Shown: piece by piece, positions 24,779-33,889 of the stretch
How positions within the stretch are numbered: the stretch's first letter is position 1
Layout of the letters: each line of letters starts with the position of its first letter
From: G965230065 sp965230065
GTDB taxonomy: Bacteria > Bacteroidota > Bacteroidia > Cytophagales > Cyclobacteriaceae
Direction of reading: 5' to 3'
Assembly (NCBI GenBank): GCA_965230065.1
Contig: OZ245942.1
Location: 4,216,001 to 4,280,000 of the forward strand
Length of the DNA stretch: 64,000 bases
Translations under genes and position numbers: made by a program
The notes under the pieces: generated by a model
The model's database searches: none
What the model was told of the DNA's origin: nothing
Seen by the model: only the letters and a program-made list of their open reading frames with translations

Positions 24779-26440
24779 TTATTGATCTGAAACGATCAAC
24801 CGCTTGGCAGCTTCCCAGCCTCCGGCTTTTATTCTGTAAATGTAAGCTCCGGCTTTCAGGTCGGAAACGTCTACAAAAACTTCGTGTCCGCCCAGGCTTT
24901 GCTCTTCATTAACTACCTGTTTTACTACTTTGCCGTTGGTATCCAAAATACTAAGGCTCACAAAAGCAGGGCGGTTGATGTAATATTCAATCACCGTAGC
25001 TTTGCGTGCAGGATTGGGCCGACAGCTTTCAAGCCGGAAGCGTTTCTCGATGAAACTTTCCTGACTTGTAGATGTAACCATGCCATTGCCAATGATGGGC
25101 AATTTCTTTTCATTGTTTACGTAATCGTCAAACATAGCTTTTTGCATTGCTTCGTTGGAGGCACCCATCCAGTCCTGCAATACAGCACCGAATACTTGCC
25201 TGTAATCAAACTGATTTCTTAGATTATTTCTGTTCAGGTCGTTCAGGTCAGGGTTTGTTCCTTGTATGCCAGGGTTTACGTGCTTACCAAAAATTAGCAT
25301 CGGAGCCGAAGTGCCGTGGTCTGTACCCCAACTTCCATTAGAAGCAGCCCTGCGGCCAAATTCAGAAAAGGTCATGGTAAGTACGCGATCTTCCAGTCCC
25401 AGATTTTTCAGGTCATCCTGAAAAGCTTTTACGGCAGAAGAGATGTGGTACAAAAGGGCAGCGTGTTTTCCCATGGTAGGGTCATAACTTTCAACTTGCT
25501 CGGCGTGGGTATCAAAACCACCAATGCGGGCCAGGAATATTTTTGTCTTTACGCCTCCGCTCAGCAAGCGTGCAATCATTTTCAACTGCCCTGACAAGGG
25601 GTTATTGACACTACCTGCCGGTGCATTAAAGGGATATTTTTCAGGATAACTCACACCCGAGTTCGAACCTTTTTCAAAAACATCCCGCAACCTGCCGGCA
25701 TACTGATTTGATTTCTTTTCAATATCCATGATCCATCGCAACTCATGCCCGTAATGGGTATCTGCGACTGATTCAGGTGGCAAACCGCCCACGCTGGTAA
25801 TGAGATTGTAAAATTGCTCCGGGTCACGCACCGAAACGGCTGTAGGAATACCATTTTCCCTGTGGAAAGCCAAAGAAACTGAGTTCCCGATTTCTAACCC
25901 AAGTGGGTCTGGCATATCATCAGAGGGGAAAGCATCAGGATATCCGGGGTAAAGATGATCAAGGTAACGCCCCATCCAACCAGAGCCAGTCAGGTCATCA
26001 TAATCACCTCCCATGAACCAAATATCACGGCTTCTGAAATGAGAGCCGTTGATGTTATCATAGCCCACACCCTGAACGATACCTACTTTTCCCTGGTCGT
26101 AGAGGTCTTTCACACCCATCATATCAGGGTGCAGCCCAACCTGATCGCCGTCGGCCAAAGTACCGTCCAATGTAATAAACCTGCGCGATCCGTGATCGGG
26201 AATGGCAATATTGGGGCGGAGATTATAATACATACTGTACTGATCCATGGGAATCAATGTATTTAGCCCGTCGTTACCTCCGTGCAGCTGAATCAATACA
26301 ATAACCCGGTCGTTATCGCTGTTTGCGGCCAGTTGTTGCAAACTGCTTTGCCGGGCGATGGCACTTACGGGAATGCCATTTAAAAGAAAAGGGGCTGAGG
26401 CAGCCGCGGGGATTTTACGTAAAAAAGACCTTCTGTTCAT
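24779..26440 (-). CDS. DUF1501 family protein with type IX secretion sorting domain
   Basis: A protein of 553 residues. The start, MNRRSFLRKIPAAASAPFLL, looks like a twin-arginine signal. The sulfatase-like DUF1501 core follows: VIVLIQLHGGNDGLNTLIP near 46-64, GIVQGVGYDN, then RIGGFDTHAEQV near 307-318 and TMTFSEFGRRAASNGSWGTD near 353-372, with DHG next. The last 85 residues (RPNPARKATVIEYYI ... GAYIYRIKAGGWEAAKRLIV) are a T9SS C-terminal sorting domain, so the protein is probably sent to the cell surface or outside. DUF1501 proteins almost always follow a DUF1800 gene, as here (39 nt apart). The joint function of the pair is unknown. Confidence 0.9.
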   Translation of the reverse strand: MNRRSFLRKIPAAASAPFLLNGIPVSAIARQSSLQQLAANSDNDRVIVLIQLHGGNDGLNTLIPMDQYSMYYNLRPNIAIPDHGSRRFITLDGTLADGDQVGLHPDMMGVKDLYDQGKVGIVQGVGYDNINGSHFRSRDIWFMGGDYDDLTGSGWMGRYLDHLYPGYPDAFPSDDMPDPLGLEIGNSVSLAFHRENGIPTAVSVRDPEQFYNLITSVGGLPPESVADTHYGHELRWIMDIEKKSNQYAGRLRDVFEKGSNSGVSYPEKYPFNAPAGSVNNPLSGQLKMIARLLSGGVKTKIFLARIGGFDTHAEQVESYDPTMGKHAALLYHISSAVKAFQDDLKNLGLEDRVLTMTFSEFGRRAASNGSWGTDHGTSAPMLIFGKHVNPGIQGTNPDLNDLNRNNLRNQFDYRQVFGAVLQDWMGASNEAMQKAMFDDYVNNEKKLPIIGNGMVTSTSQESFIEKRFRLESCRPNPARKATVIEYYINRPAFVSLSILDTNGKVVKQVVNEEQSLGGHEVFVDVSDLKAGAYIYRIKAGGWEAAKRLIVSDQ

Positions 26441-26479
26441 TACACCTGATTTTAAAAAAGAATACCTTGATTTATTAAC

Positions 26480-28132
26480 TTATGATAGCTGATACTCGGG
26501 CGACTGCGTAATTGCCAGGAAGAGCTTCTCAACCTGTCCGCGTACGTTGCTATCATCGCCTGTAGACTTATATAATAACCACTCAGATTTCCAGTTCACG
26601 ATAGAAAGGTTATCCAGTAGCACTGTGTTCATGAAATAATTGAAACGCTCTTCTGTAATTTCCTGGGGCAGTAAATAGTCTACCAGTTCCCTCACCATCA
26701 ATTCGGGGTTTGACGGGTCTGAAATATTATTGGTATCATTTACATATTCCATCACATCCAGCCCGCAAAGCAGATAGTCGTCATCATTATAAAAGCCGTG
26801 GATGAGGTTTTCTGTAAATTTGTAACGCTGAGCCAGGTAATTGGCTGAAATCCAGTTACGATGAAAAGCCGGAGATTGATGGTAGGCAGCATATCCGGCC
26901 ACCTCAAAAGGTTCATACAAATCCAAACCTTGTAATTGCATTTCTTTCAGCGCCCCCCGGTAATAAGCCTGGTAATGATGGTCTAAAGAAGACTCATCGG
27001 GAAGTTCAACTTTGAAAAATCTTAACGTACCTACTACCAATTCTAGTGGAGATTTGATGATAGCTCCAATATTATCATCATCATTTTGGGTATTATCGAG
27101 GTCATAAAAATGCTGACTGGTAAGAAGTTGCTTCAGAACAGGCTTTAGCTCATAATTGCTGTCTATAAAGGTTACTGCCAGGGGCGTTATAATGTCTTGT
27201 TCAATTTCATCAGTAATTTCATAATACACGAAAAACCGGTACAATTTCCGACAAATATGTTTTGCTGTTTCCTCCTGGGCAAATACCATTTCTACCAACT
27301 GGCTTACCTCATCTAAAGCGGCTTCTTCGGTAGCTTTTCCGTCTATTACCTCGCTGGGGGTAATCACTGCATTTTGGAAAGCACTGCTGAATATTTTGGT
27401 ACTTGCATCGTGCCTGGCAGCTAAGCCCTGCCCGTTGGCTTTTACCTTGCCAATGGCTACACCGGCATCAGTATCCATATTCTGAAAGTCTTCATCCACA
27501 CCAAAGCCAGAAAACACCTTGGAAGCTTCTATTATATCATCTTCCGTGTAGTTGGTGTAATCATTTGGGCCGCGTTGAGGCCCTTTCCCAATAGAATAAA
27601 GCTCAAAAAATTCACGGGCAAAGTTTTCGTTTGGGCGGCCAACCTCATTCAATTTGCCATCCAGAAATATCAGCATGGCATTGTCAATACATATTTTTTT
27701 GGAAAGGTCTTTGAAATTTCCCAGGGCGTAATTCCGAAATAAAGCGTTTTGGTAGTAAATCGCCGCTGCTTTGTTAATGCGGGTTTCAATAGTTGTAAAG
27801 TGGGTATGTAAAAAGTAGGTTAATTTTTCCTGAGAAGTGAGAGAAGGGCTACACATTTTTTCAAGCCACCAGGCTTTGGTATGTTGTTTCAGGTCATCGC
27901 CTTCACTATTTGCTTCCGTTGGTTTGGGGTTCACCCATGTATCTCCGGTTGCCGGGTCTTTAGGGGGAGTGGGAGGGGGAGATGGCAACAATAAAGAAGC
28001 TACGGCTTCCTGCGGTGTTTTTCCAGCCATCATATCAATTTCTTTTTTGGTAGCGCCAAAAGCTGCCCTTCTCAAGAGGTGGGCCGCTTTTCTGGTTCCT
28101 AATGTATCTGTATACGGACTGAGTGATGCCAT
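26480..28132 (-). CDS. DUF1800 family protein
   Basis: A protein of 550 residues, typical for the family. It opens with KAAHLLRRAAFGATKKEID, the family start. Further landmarks are KLTYFLHTHFTT near 103-114, GKLNEVGRPNENFAREFFEL (the N-E-N-F-A-R-E-x-x-E-L motif, near 154-173), and KIFSGFG-like text. It is mostly helical. No export signal is obvious, in contrast to its partner, so its location is uncertain. It is the first gene of the DUF1800-DUF1501 operon, whose promoter should lie in the 415-nt gap to gpmI. Confidence 0.9.
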   Translation of the reverse strand: MASLSPYTDTLGTRKAAHLLRRAAFGATKKEIDMMAGKTPQEAVASLLLPSPPPTPPKDPATGDTWVNPKPTEANSEGDDLKQHTKAWWLEKMCSPSLTSQEKLTYFLHTHFTTIETRINKAAAIYYQNALFRNYALGNFKDLSKKICIDNAMLIFLDGKLNEVGRPNENFAREFFELYSIGKGPQRGPNDYTNYTEDDIIEASKVFSGFGVDEDFQNMDTDAGVAIGKVKANGQGLAARHDASTKIFSSAFQNAVITPSEVIDGKATEEAALDEVSQLVEMVFAQEETAKHICRKLYRFFVYYEITDEIEQDIITPLAVTFIDSNYELKPVLKQLLTSQHFYDLDNTQNDDDNIGAIIKSPLELVVGTLRFFKVELPDESSLDHHYQAYYRGALKEMQLQGLDLYEPFEVAGYAAYHQSPAFHRNWISANYLAQRYKFTENLIHGFYNDDDYLLCGLDVMEYVNDTNNISDPSNPELMVRELVDYLLPQEITEERFNYFMNTVLLDNLSIVNWKSEWLLYKSTGDDSNVRGQVEKLFLAITQSPEYQLS

Positions 28133-28547
28133 TATTTATTTGGTATACGATTTAATTTATTGCAAGTAAAATTGTATTTTTCTTATTCACCAAAAATGGT
28201 GCTTTATGTGTCGTGTAATTTTTATGTTTCTAAATAAATAGTACATTAATTATATTTAATATTAAAAAATAAATACTATAAATCATATAATGTATTTATT
28301 AAATGGTTTTGTTTTATTATTTGATTGATGATTACTGCAGGAGCAGACTTGAATATATATTGTTATTTTAGGAGTGGCCGAAGCATAATGTATACATATG
28401 AATAAGGACTGTTGGAATACCCAAAAGTGATTGACAAAATTATTTAGGCTTATACTGCGGTATGCTTAACTTTGTGCGGCAATCAGACCTGCCAGGTTTA
28501 TTTTTGAAAGTTTATCGTATTGATATTGAATTAAAAGCACTTGCACT
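28133..28547. other. Divergent intergenic region, DUF1800 operon and gpmI
   Basis: The left two thirds are very AT-rich, with no open frame worth keeping, and should hold the leftward promoter. The right part contains a good candidate promoter for gpmI at 28443-28474. I see no riboswitch-like structure. Confidence 0.5.
28443..28474 (+). promoter_or_regulatory. Candidate Bacteroidota-type promoter for gpmI
   Basis: TTTA (28443-28446), 20 nt, then TAACTTTG (28467-28474), an exact TAnnTTTG -7 element. The predicted start is near 28481, giving a leader of about 67 nt. Confidence 0.45.
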
Positions 28548-30065
28548 ATGAACAAAAAAGTAATGTTGATGATATTAGACGGATGGGGCATTGCCACCAA
28601 TCCTGAAGTTTCGGCCATCGCTAAAGCTAAAACGCCGTTTATAGATTCTCTCTTTGAAAATTATCCCCACAGTACGCTGGAAGCTTCAGGTGAAGCCGTG
28701 GGGCTGCCCGAGGGGCAAATGGGAAACTCTGAAGTTGGACACATGAACCTGGGTGCCGGAAGGGTAGTTTATCAGATGTTGCTCAGGATCAACAAGGCAG
28801 CAGAAGATAGATCTTTGAACGAAAATGAGGTGTTGCAGGAGGCTTTTAAGTATGCAAAGGAAGAAAATAAGAAAGTGCACTTTATCGGACTTGTGTCTGA
28901 TGGTGGCGTACATTCACATATTACACACCTGAAAGGACTGTGCACGGCGGCATCAGATTTTGGATTAGAGGATGTATTTATCCATGCTTTTACGGATGGG
29001 CGGGATACCGACCCGAAATCAGGATTGGGTTTCCTGAAAGACTTGCAATCTCATTTGGACGAAACCACAGGTAAAATAGCTTCTGTTGTGGGACGGTATT
29101 ATGCCATGGACCGCGACAAGCGATGGGAGCGCGTTAAATTGGCTTATGATGCCTTGGTGAAGGGAGAAGGGAAAACTACAGAAAATGTACAGGAAGCAGT
29201 TCAAACATCTTATGGCGAAGGTGTTACCGATGAGTTTATCAAGCCTATTGTGCAGGTAAAAGATGGAAACCCCATCGCAACCATTGACGAAGGTGATGTT
29301 GTACTTTGCTTTAATTTCCGCACAGACCGCGGACGACAAATAACAGAGGTTCTTACCCAAAAAGACTTTCCTGAGCAGGATATGAAAAAGCTGGACCTTT
29401 ATTATATGACCATGACGTTGTATGATGAAAGTTTCAATGGTATAAAAGTATTATTTGAAAACAAAAATATTGAGAATACGCTGGGGGAATACCTTTCTAA
29501 AAAAGGGAAAAAACAAATCAGGATTGCTGAAACCGAAAAATATCCCCACGTTACTTTTTTCTTTTCCGGAGGGGAAGAAGAAGCGTTTGAAGGGGAGCAA
29601 CGCATTCTTTGCCCTTCCCCCAAAGTAGCCACGTATGATTTGCAGCCCGAAATGAGTGCCGGGGATATCCGGGATGCCATCATACCAGAATTAAAGAAGC
29701 AGGAAACAGATTTCATTTGCCTGAATTTTGCCAACCCTGATATGGTAGGGCATACCGGCGATTTTGAGGCGGCTGTGAAAGCATGCGAAACGGTAGACCA
29801 ATGTGCCGAGGCTGTAATTAGTTCCGCCCTGGAACATGGATATGCAACCATTGTAATTGCCGATCACGGAAATGCTGACATGATGATTAATAGTGATGGT
29901 TCGCCAAATACAGCGCATACTACCAACTTAGTGCCTTGTATATTGGTAGACAACGCCTACCAAAAGCCAATTCAAGACGGAAAATTAGGAGATATTGCAC
30001 CCACGATATTAGCGCTGATGGGATTGGAAAAACCTGAAGAAATGAGTGGAAAATCTTTGGTATAA
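28548..30065 (+). CDS. gpmI: 2,3-bisphosphoglycerate-independent phosphoglycerate mutase
   Basis: A protein of 505 residues, as expected for GpmI. The first metal-binding motif MLMILDGWG, the catalytic serine region MGNSEVGHMNLGAGR near 58-72, HAFTDGRDTDPKSGLGFL near 150 and the second metal site IVIADHGNADMMINSDG near 430 are all present. It interconverts 3- and 2-phosphoglycerate in glycolysis and gluconeogenesis with two Mn ions and no cofactor. The gene stands alone. The C-terminus APTILALMGLEKPEEMSGKS is the usual alkaline-phosphatase-superfamily ending. Confidence 0.97.
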   Translation: MNKKVMLMILDGWGIATNPEVSAIAKAKTPFIDSLFENYPHSTLEASGEAVGLPEGQMGNSEVGHMNLGAGRVVYQMLLRINKAAEDRSLNENEVLQEAFKYAKEENKKVHFIGLVSDGGVHSHITHLKGLCTAASDFGLEDVFIHAFTDGRDTDPKSGLGFLKDLQSHLDETTGKIASVVGRYYAMDRDKRWERVKLAYDALVKGEGKTTENVQEAVQTSYGEGVTDEFIKPIVQVKDGNPIATIDEGDVVLCFNFRTDRGRQITEVLTQKDFPEQDMKKLDLYYMTMTLYDESFNGIKVLFENKNIENTLGEYLSKKGKKQIRIAETEKYPHVTFFFSGGEEEAFEGEQRILCPSPKVATYDLQPEMSAGDIRDAIIPELKKQETDFICLNFANPDMVGHTGDFEAAVKACETVDQCAEAVISSALEHGYATIVIADHGNADMMINSDGSPNTAHTTNLVPCILVDNAYQKPIQDGKLGDIAPTILALMGLEKPEEMSGKSLV

Positions 30066-30266
30066 TTTTACCAGACAAGTAGTGGTTGGTATAGTTATTG
30101 GCTATAAACCTGAGCTGGGCTTACAGTTTTCAGTAGTGATTTATTTCTATAAAAATCACACTTTTTTCTAAAAAAAAGCTATATTGCTCTGTTGTTATAG
30201 TTCTGATTTTATTGATTGGTTAGAATTATAATATTTGTTCTTTATTTTATCATAAATAATAAAACC

Positions 30267-30488
30267 ATGATAAGCTGCTTAGATTTAAATAATCCGACAA
30301 AAATCCTCAACAAAGATTTTGTCAATTCATTGATAAAAGCTTCTGAGGATAGCATTGAAAGGGCAAAGGCGAGAAATGAAGAGTTGGTGAAAATTTTTAA
30401 TGTAGACGGATCTTCTACAGTGTTGCAACTAGATCGTGCTATTGCTATTTTGGATGCTTACAAAAAACAGCGTACCATCCATCAGTAA
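30267..30488 (+). CDS. Small helical protein, unknown
   Basis: A protein of 73 residues from the ATG at 30267. An in-frame start 17 codons earlier is less likely because it would add a hydrophobic stretch encoded in AT-rich leader sequence. It is predicted almost entirely helical (NSLIKASEDSIERAKARNEE ... VLQLDRAIAILDAYKKQR). I recognise no family. A strong terminator follows 25 nt after the stop, which supports a real transcript. Confidence 0.55.
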   Translation: MISCLDLNNPTKILNKDFVNSLIKASEDSIERAKARNEELVKIFNVDGSSTVLQLDRAIAILDAYKKQRTIHQ

Positions 30489-30513
30489 TTTGTGAGATTA
30501 ATATTTTTATGCC

Positions 30514-30546
30514 AAAGCCCCACAGTTTGCCCTGTGGGGCTTTTTG
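30514..30546. terminator. Bidirectional intrinsic terminator
   Basis: AAAGCCCCACAG (30514-30525) and CTGTGGGGCTTT (30532-30543) form a perfect 12-bp stem with a 6-nt loop. T-runs follow on both strands. It serves the small gene on its left and the Hsp20-like gene on its right. Confidence 0.93.
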
Positions 30547-30550
30547 ATTT

Positions 30551-30943
30551 TTAATGCCTGATATCAATTTTCTTTATCTCCTGATCCATTTCAGTCAATG
30601 GTAAAACAATATGCAGTTGGTCATCTTCATATATAGCATCAATCGCTTCCCTGTTTACATGTAACGGAAGGTCAAAAGTTTTTGAGAATAAAGGCATTTT
30701 TTGTATACCATATTCGCTATCCTGGGTCATTTCACTGTTCAGGTTTGTAAATACAATCAATTGATTGCCCTTTAACAAAATATTAAAAGCATCCCCATCT
30801 ACAGAAGGGGCGCTTACTTTTATAACTACTTCCCGGGGGTTTTTATCAATATCGATTGAAGTTAAACTGGTACCTCCACCGATGGTATTCATCATATCTA
30901 TATGACTTGTAAAGTCTTTGAATTCATTTTTTATCTCTTTCAT
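30551..30943 (-). CDS. Hsp20/alpha-crystallin-like protein
   Basis: A protein of 130 residues from the ATG at 30943. That start is preceded by AAGGAG seven bases upstream, one of the few clear Shine-Dalgarno sites in the window, and is preferred over a TTG 11 codons earlier. The middle has the alpha-crystallin/CS beta-sandwich pattern: REVVIKVSAPSVDGDAFNI, NQLIVFTNL, FSKTFDLPLHVNREAIDAIY and DDQLHIVLPL, where the last two match the F-x-x-x-[FL]-x-L-P and [DN]-G-x-L-x-[IV]-x-[LV]-P motifs of small heat-shock proteins. The C-terminal I-x-I anchor is present as KIDIRH. It is likely a holdase chaperone, although it is more diverged than classical Hsp20. Confidence 0.75.
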   Translation of the reverse strand: MKEIKNEFKDFTSHIDMMNTIGGGTSLTSIDIDKNPREVVIKVSAPSVDGDAFNILLKGNQLIVFTNLNSEMTQDSEYGIQKMPLFSKTFDLPLHVNREAIDAIYEDDQLHIVLPLTEMDQEIKKIDIRH

Positions 30944-31176
30944 AGCTTTCTCCTTTTTCTTATTTACAGTTACCAAAGCTTCAAAACTTGTTCCATTAAA
31001 TGTTATATGAGGTTCAAGAGGATTATTTGGAAAATACTAAGACATTTTGGCTTGCTTTTAAGCCTGAGTGCGCCTTTATGGCAGTGATACTTGGGGTTGC
31101 CACACTACAGTTTATGTATTGCCTCAGCGATCTGTAAGCATGTGAAAAGAAGCCCTGTTGAAAATAGATATTTCAT

Positions 31177-31305
31177 AAAAAAAGCACAGAATGTTTCAGT
31201 TCTGTGCTCAACTACTTAAGAAAATATCTACGCATTACAAAAGAAGTGAATGATTTTTAAGATTTTGTCATTAATTGGTAAAGGATTGTAAAAAAATGTC
31301 ATCGA
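31177..31305 (-). ncRNA. Candidate small RNA, tandem unit A
   Basis: A 129-nt unit read on the minus strand from TCGATGACAT at 31305 down to an intrinsic terminator. In that terminator GCACAGAA (31184-31191) pairs with TTCTGTGC (31200-31207) and the stem is followed, on the minus strand, by seven T (31183-31177). It aligns along its whole length with unit B next to it, including the terminator position, but the short open frames in the two units do not match, which argues against coding. No promoter consensus is clear. I do not recognise an Rfam family. Confidence 0.55.
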
Positions 31306-31311
31306 GGATAG

Positions 31312-31436
31312 AAAAAAACACGGGCGTTGTATCCCGTGCTTTGAAACTTGTTATGAGAATTTAAGCTTCAAAAAAATGAAAGTCTTTGATAAGAATTGTC
31401 ATAACCTTGTTAAAAGTTGTAAGAACTTGTCATCGA
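31312..31436 (-). ncRNA. Candidate small RNA, tandem unit B
   Basis: A 125-nt unit read on the minus strand from TCGATGACAA at 31436. It ends in a terminator made of CACGGG (31319-31324) and CCCGTG (31333-31338) followed by seven T on the minus strand (31318-31312). Shared words with unit A include TCGATGACA, TACAA, CTTT and ATGACAA in the same order and spacing, while the terminator stems differ in sequence but not in place. The next unit begins 6 nt after this one ends. Confidence 0.55.
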
Positions 31437-31561
31437 TATTACCCAGAGTGTAGCAAGGTATCTACGTTTCAGAACAACTTTTATGAGCTGCTTAATCAAT
31501 TTGTCTGCTGGCATAATTTTTTATCAATATACATATAAAGTAATATTAAAAAGTATTTAAT

Positions 31562-31849
31562 ATGGATATCGAAGTTAAACATCAGCCTGACAATCATAAA
31601 TTTGCAGCACAACTGGAAGGTGATCAGGAAGCAAAGCTGGAATACGAAAAACAGACCGGAGACGTAATCGATATGAAGTACACCTTCGTACCTGAAGATT
31701 TTCGCAGAGAAGGCGTTGCCAGCAAATTGGTAAAGCAGTCTCTTGAGATAGTCCGTGAAGAAAATTTAAAAGTAGTTCCTTCTTGTCCGTTTGTACAAAA
31801 TTACGTTGAAGAACACAGCGGGCAATATGAGGACCTCATTACTGAATAG
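31562..31849 (+). CDS. Short GNAT-family N-acetyltransferase
   Basis: A protein of 95 residues. It matches the compact GNAT type (COG2388, YjdJ-like): an early beta hairpin (HKFAAQLEGDQEAKLEYEKQ), the acetyl-CoA strand DMKYTFVPEDFRREGVASKL with the R-x-E-G-x-A loop near 47-53, and KVVPSCPFVQNYVEEHSGQY at the end. Such proteins lack the N-terminal GNAT helices and their substrates are unknown. The stop lies 4 nt from the end of the convergent gene at 31854. Confidence 0.88.
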   Translation: MDIEVKHQPDNHKFAAQLEGDQEAKLEYEKQTGDVIDMKYTFVPEDFRREGVASKLVKQSLEIVREENLKVVPSCPFVQNYVEEHSGQYEDLITE

Positions 31850-31853
31850 CACT

Positions 31854-32762
31854 TTAAAGGTAAGAGAGCAGTGCTGCCATTTCTTTGCATTCTAGTATCG
31901 CCTGCTTGTCTATATTACCCAGCGTAAACTCAATTTGTTCTTCTCCCAGCAGTGTAATAGTAACCTGAGCTTGGGGGTTATTGGCAATCTGCTCCACAAT
32001 AGTTTTATTATTGCCAAACCTGTATTGTGCCTTTTCTTTGATGTTGCCCCCGACTGATGAATATTGAATGTCGTCAGAAGTAGCCTCAGCTGTTGGAATT
32101 GTATTGCGGCCAATCTGGATCTGCGCCCTGTTGTGGAAAATACGCTCATTTCCCACATATTGGGTTGCCAGGTTTAATTCACCATTTTGGCTAACATAAC
32201 AAATCAAAGCATTACGGGCGAGGCCGGGATTATCCCAGGCTTCATGCACAAACCATCCTGCCCCGGTTGCATCTGTGCCGTAATTAAATTTCTTTTTCAG
32301 GGTTTCATACCGTGCCCTTCTGTTCCCTCCTCCTGCAGGAGTACTCGTCCTGAGCGAAGGAGAAGAGGGTTCCAACGCAGTATTTTGTGGAATTGAATTT
32401 TGAGCGCTTTGCGCTGCTTCAGGTTCTTGTGGAGTAGGCTGGCGTTCTTCCTGAAAGTTTGCTGTTTGAGTGGGTTGGCCTGCGTCGTCTACAGCGGGTT
32501 GTTCCGAAATAGCATCATTTTTTTCAGCGGTAAACGAATCTGTAGCAGGTGTAGAAGTTTCTTCAGTAACAGAAGCAGTATCAATATCAGGCTGTTTTTC
32601 TTCTTCTAGCAAAGATTCCAATGATTCGTATTCATCATCGCCACCTACAATACCAGCATCATACAAGAAAGAACTTGCAAGAATATAAATTGTAAAAAGA
32701 CCAATTACCCCCAGAATTACACTGAAAATAATCGTAATTAATTTGTCGGTTCTCATCCTCAT
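31854..32762 (-). CDS. Membrane-anchored protein of unknown function
   Basis: A protein of 302 residues. One membrane helix near 8-30 (LITIIFSVILGVIGLFTIY) is followed by a long Glu/Thr/Pro/Gln-rich linker (about 35-150) and a compact C-terminal domain of about 150 residues that would be periplasmic. The domain alternates strands, for example FHNRAQIQIGRNTIPT and KAQYRFGNNKTIVEQI, and ends in a helix (QAILECKEMAALLSYL). I do not recognise it. A start two codons later (ATG at 32756) is possible. Confidence 0.7.
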   Translation of the reverse strand: MRMRTDKLITIIFSVILGVIGLFTIYILASSFLYDAGIVGGDDEYESLESLLEEEKQPDIDTASVTEETSTPATDSFTAEKNDAISEQPAVDDAGQPTQTANFQEERQPTPQEPEAAQSAQNSIPQNTALEPSSPSLRTSTPAGGGNRRARYETLKKKFNYGTDATGAGWFVHEAWDNPGLARNALICYVSQNGELNLATQYVGNERIFHNRAQIQIGRNTIPTAEATSDDIQYSSVGGNIKEKAQYRFGNNKTIVEQIANNPQAQVTITLLGEEQIEFTLGNIDKQAILECKEMAALLSYL

Positions 32763-33362
32763 GGCGGCATTCAGTATTTGTATAAAAATTATACAAGTTT
32801 TAATAGAATAAATATCACTTACAACAAATATCCTGATTTAGTAAATGTAACACAATGTTTTTATCAAAAAGTGTTTGCTAAATTCGAGGTATTCTGCTTT
32901 ATTTCAGGCACAACACACAATTTCTTACCGAAATCTTGCAGAAAATCATTCCGGGCTGTCCGTATGTGGAAAACGGTTATATGTACGTACACGAAGCCCC
33001 GGCCTGGGCATGACCATAAAGAAAAGTTGGCTGCCAAATAGCCGCTGCCCGACGTACAATTGAACTGGACGCAATTGCGGAAAAATGATGGCACGCCTGT
33101 GCGGCCGTAAGCAATGCAAAGATTGAAATTAGGTTTAGGCAGGGTCATTAGGGAACCTTGCTTTTGTAAAACAAATTTGGGAAAATCAATAATGCGTAGT
33201 AGATAAAATACGTTGACTTTGTGGTTAATTTAATGAAACAAATAATTATCATATTAACATTATTTATTACTTCAGATAACATTAACGACGGCAAAATTGT
33301 ATCCATTTAGGAGTACGCACCATAGCCAAACCAGTACCTCTTATATTAAAAATAAATAAAAT
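32763..33362. other. 600-nt region without a convincing gene
   Basis: The part at 32990-33140 is GC-richer than its surroundings and unlike them in base use, but both strands give only implausible proteins. A 25-codon frame at 33233-33310 (MKQIIIILTLFIT then SDNINDGKIVSI) begins like a signal peptide and may be the leftover start of a lost secreted protein. The last 50 nt are the leader of the next gene. Confidence 0.4.
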
Positions 33363-33746
33363 ATGGATTTAAAAGATTTTATTAAAAACACAATTTCTTC
33401 GATTAGCGAAGCAATTGTTGAGAGTCAAAATGAGCTAAAGGAAAAAGGAGTAATAGTTAACCCTGAGAAAACAGAAATTGGTAAAACAGGCGAAAAACTA
33501 TTGAGAAGTGATGGATGGAGATATGTTCAAAATTTGGAGTTTGATATATTGGTCGGAGTTGATGATAAACAGGGAACTGGCGGAAAAGGAGAACTAAAAG
33601 TTGCTGGACTTTTTAGTTTAGGTGCTGGAATTAATGACGAAAACACAACAATCAATCATAACCGAATAAAATTTACAGTGCCTGTTGCATTTAGCACCGT
33701 TAAAACACCAAAGGAATATATTCCAAAAAGAAAAACCTTAAGTTAA
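33363..33746 (+). CDS. Small protein resembling Trypco2 (trypsin-co-occurring) domains
   Basis: A protein of 127 residues. An N-terminal helix (LKDFIKNTISSISEAIVESQ) is followed by a beta-rich part with NLEFDILVGVDD, GKGELKVAGLFSLGAG and a final NRIKFTVPVAFS. The order helix, E-F-D-[IV]-x-V, G-G-rich strand, R-I-K-F-x-V-P resembles the small Trypco2 domain proteins found near peptidases in predicted bacterial conflict systems. No peptidase gene is adjacent; the next gene is an AAA-type protein on the other strand. The assignment is from memory of the pattern and is uncertain. Confidence 0.5.
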   Translation: MDLKDFIKNTISSISEAIVESQNELKEKGVIVNPEKTEIGKTGEKLLRSDGWRYVQNLEFDILVGVDDKQGTGGKGELKVAGLFSLGAGINDENTTINHNRIKFTVPVAFSTVKTPKEYIPKRKTLS

Positions 33747-33889
33747 CGATGGAAATAATTCAGAATAGTGGTATAAAAAAATAATCACATTACCATTAAT
33801 CAGCTTGAGTTCTGTGGGAATTAGTTTTGCAGACGATAACATATTGAAATCTTTGACTACAACTTTCTGGTTCCTGAACGACTTTTGTT

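Larger units (their letters stand above)
30977..31561. other. 585-nt gene-free region holding the two RNA-like units
   Basis: Apart from the tandem units at 31177-31436, it contains the leader of the Hsp20-like gene on the left and an AT-rich promoter region for the GNAT gene on the right (31500-31560). No protein-coding frame of convincing composition is present on either strand. Confidence 0.6.

Noticed and set aside
32864..33148. A 94-residue minus-strand frame in the 600-nt gap
   Set aside because: Its composition is implausible, with scattered Cys and no pattern, and it has no leader. I treat the region as non-coding.
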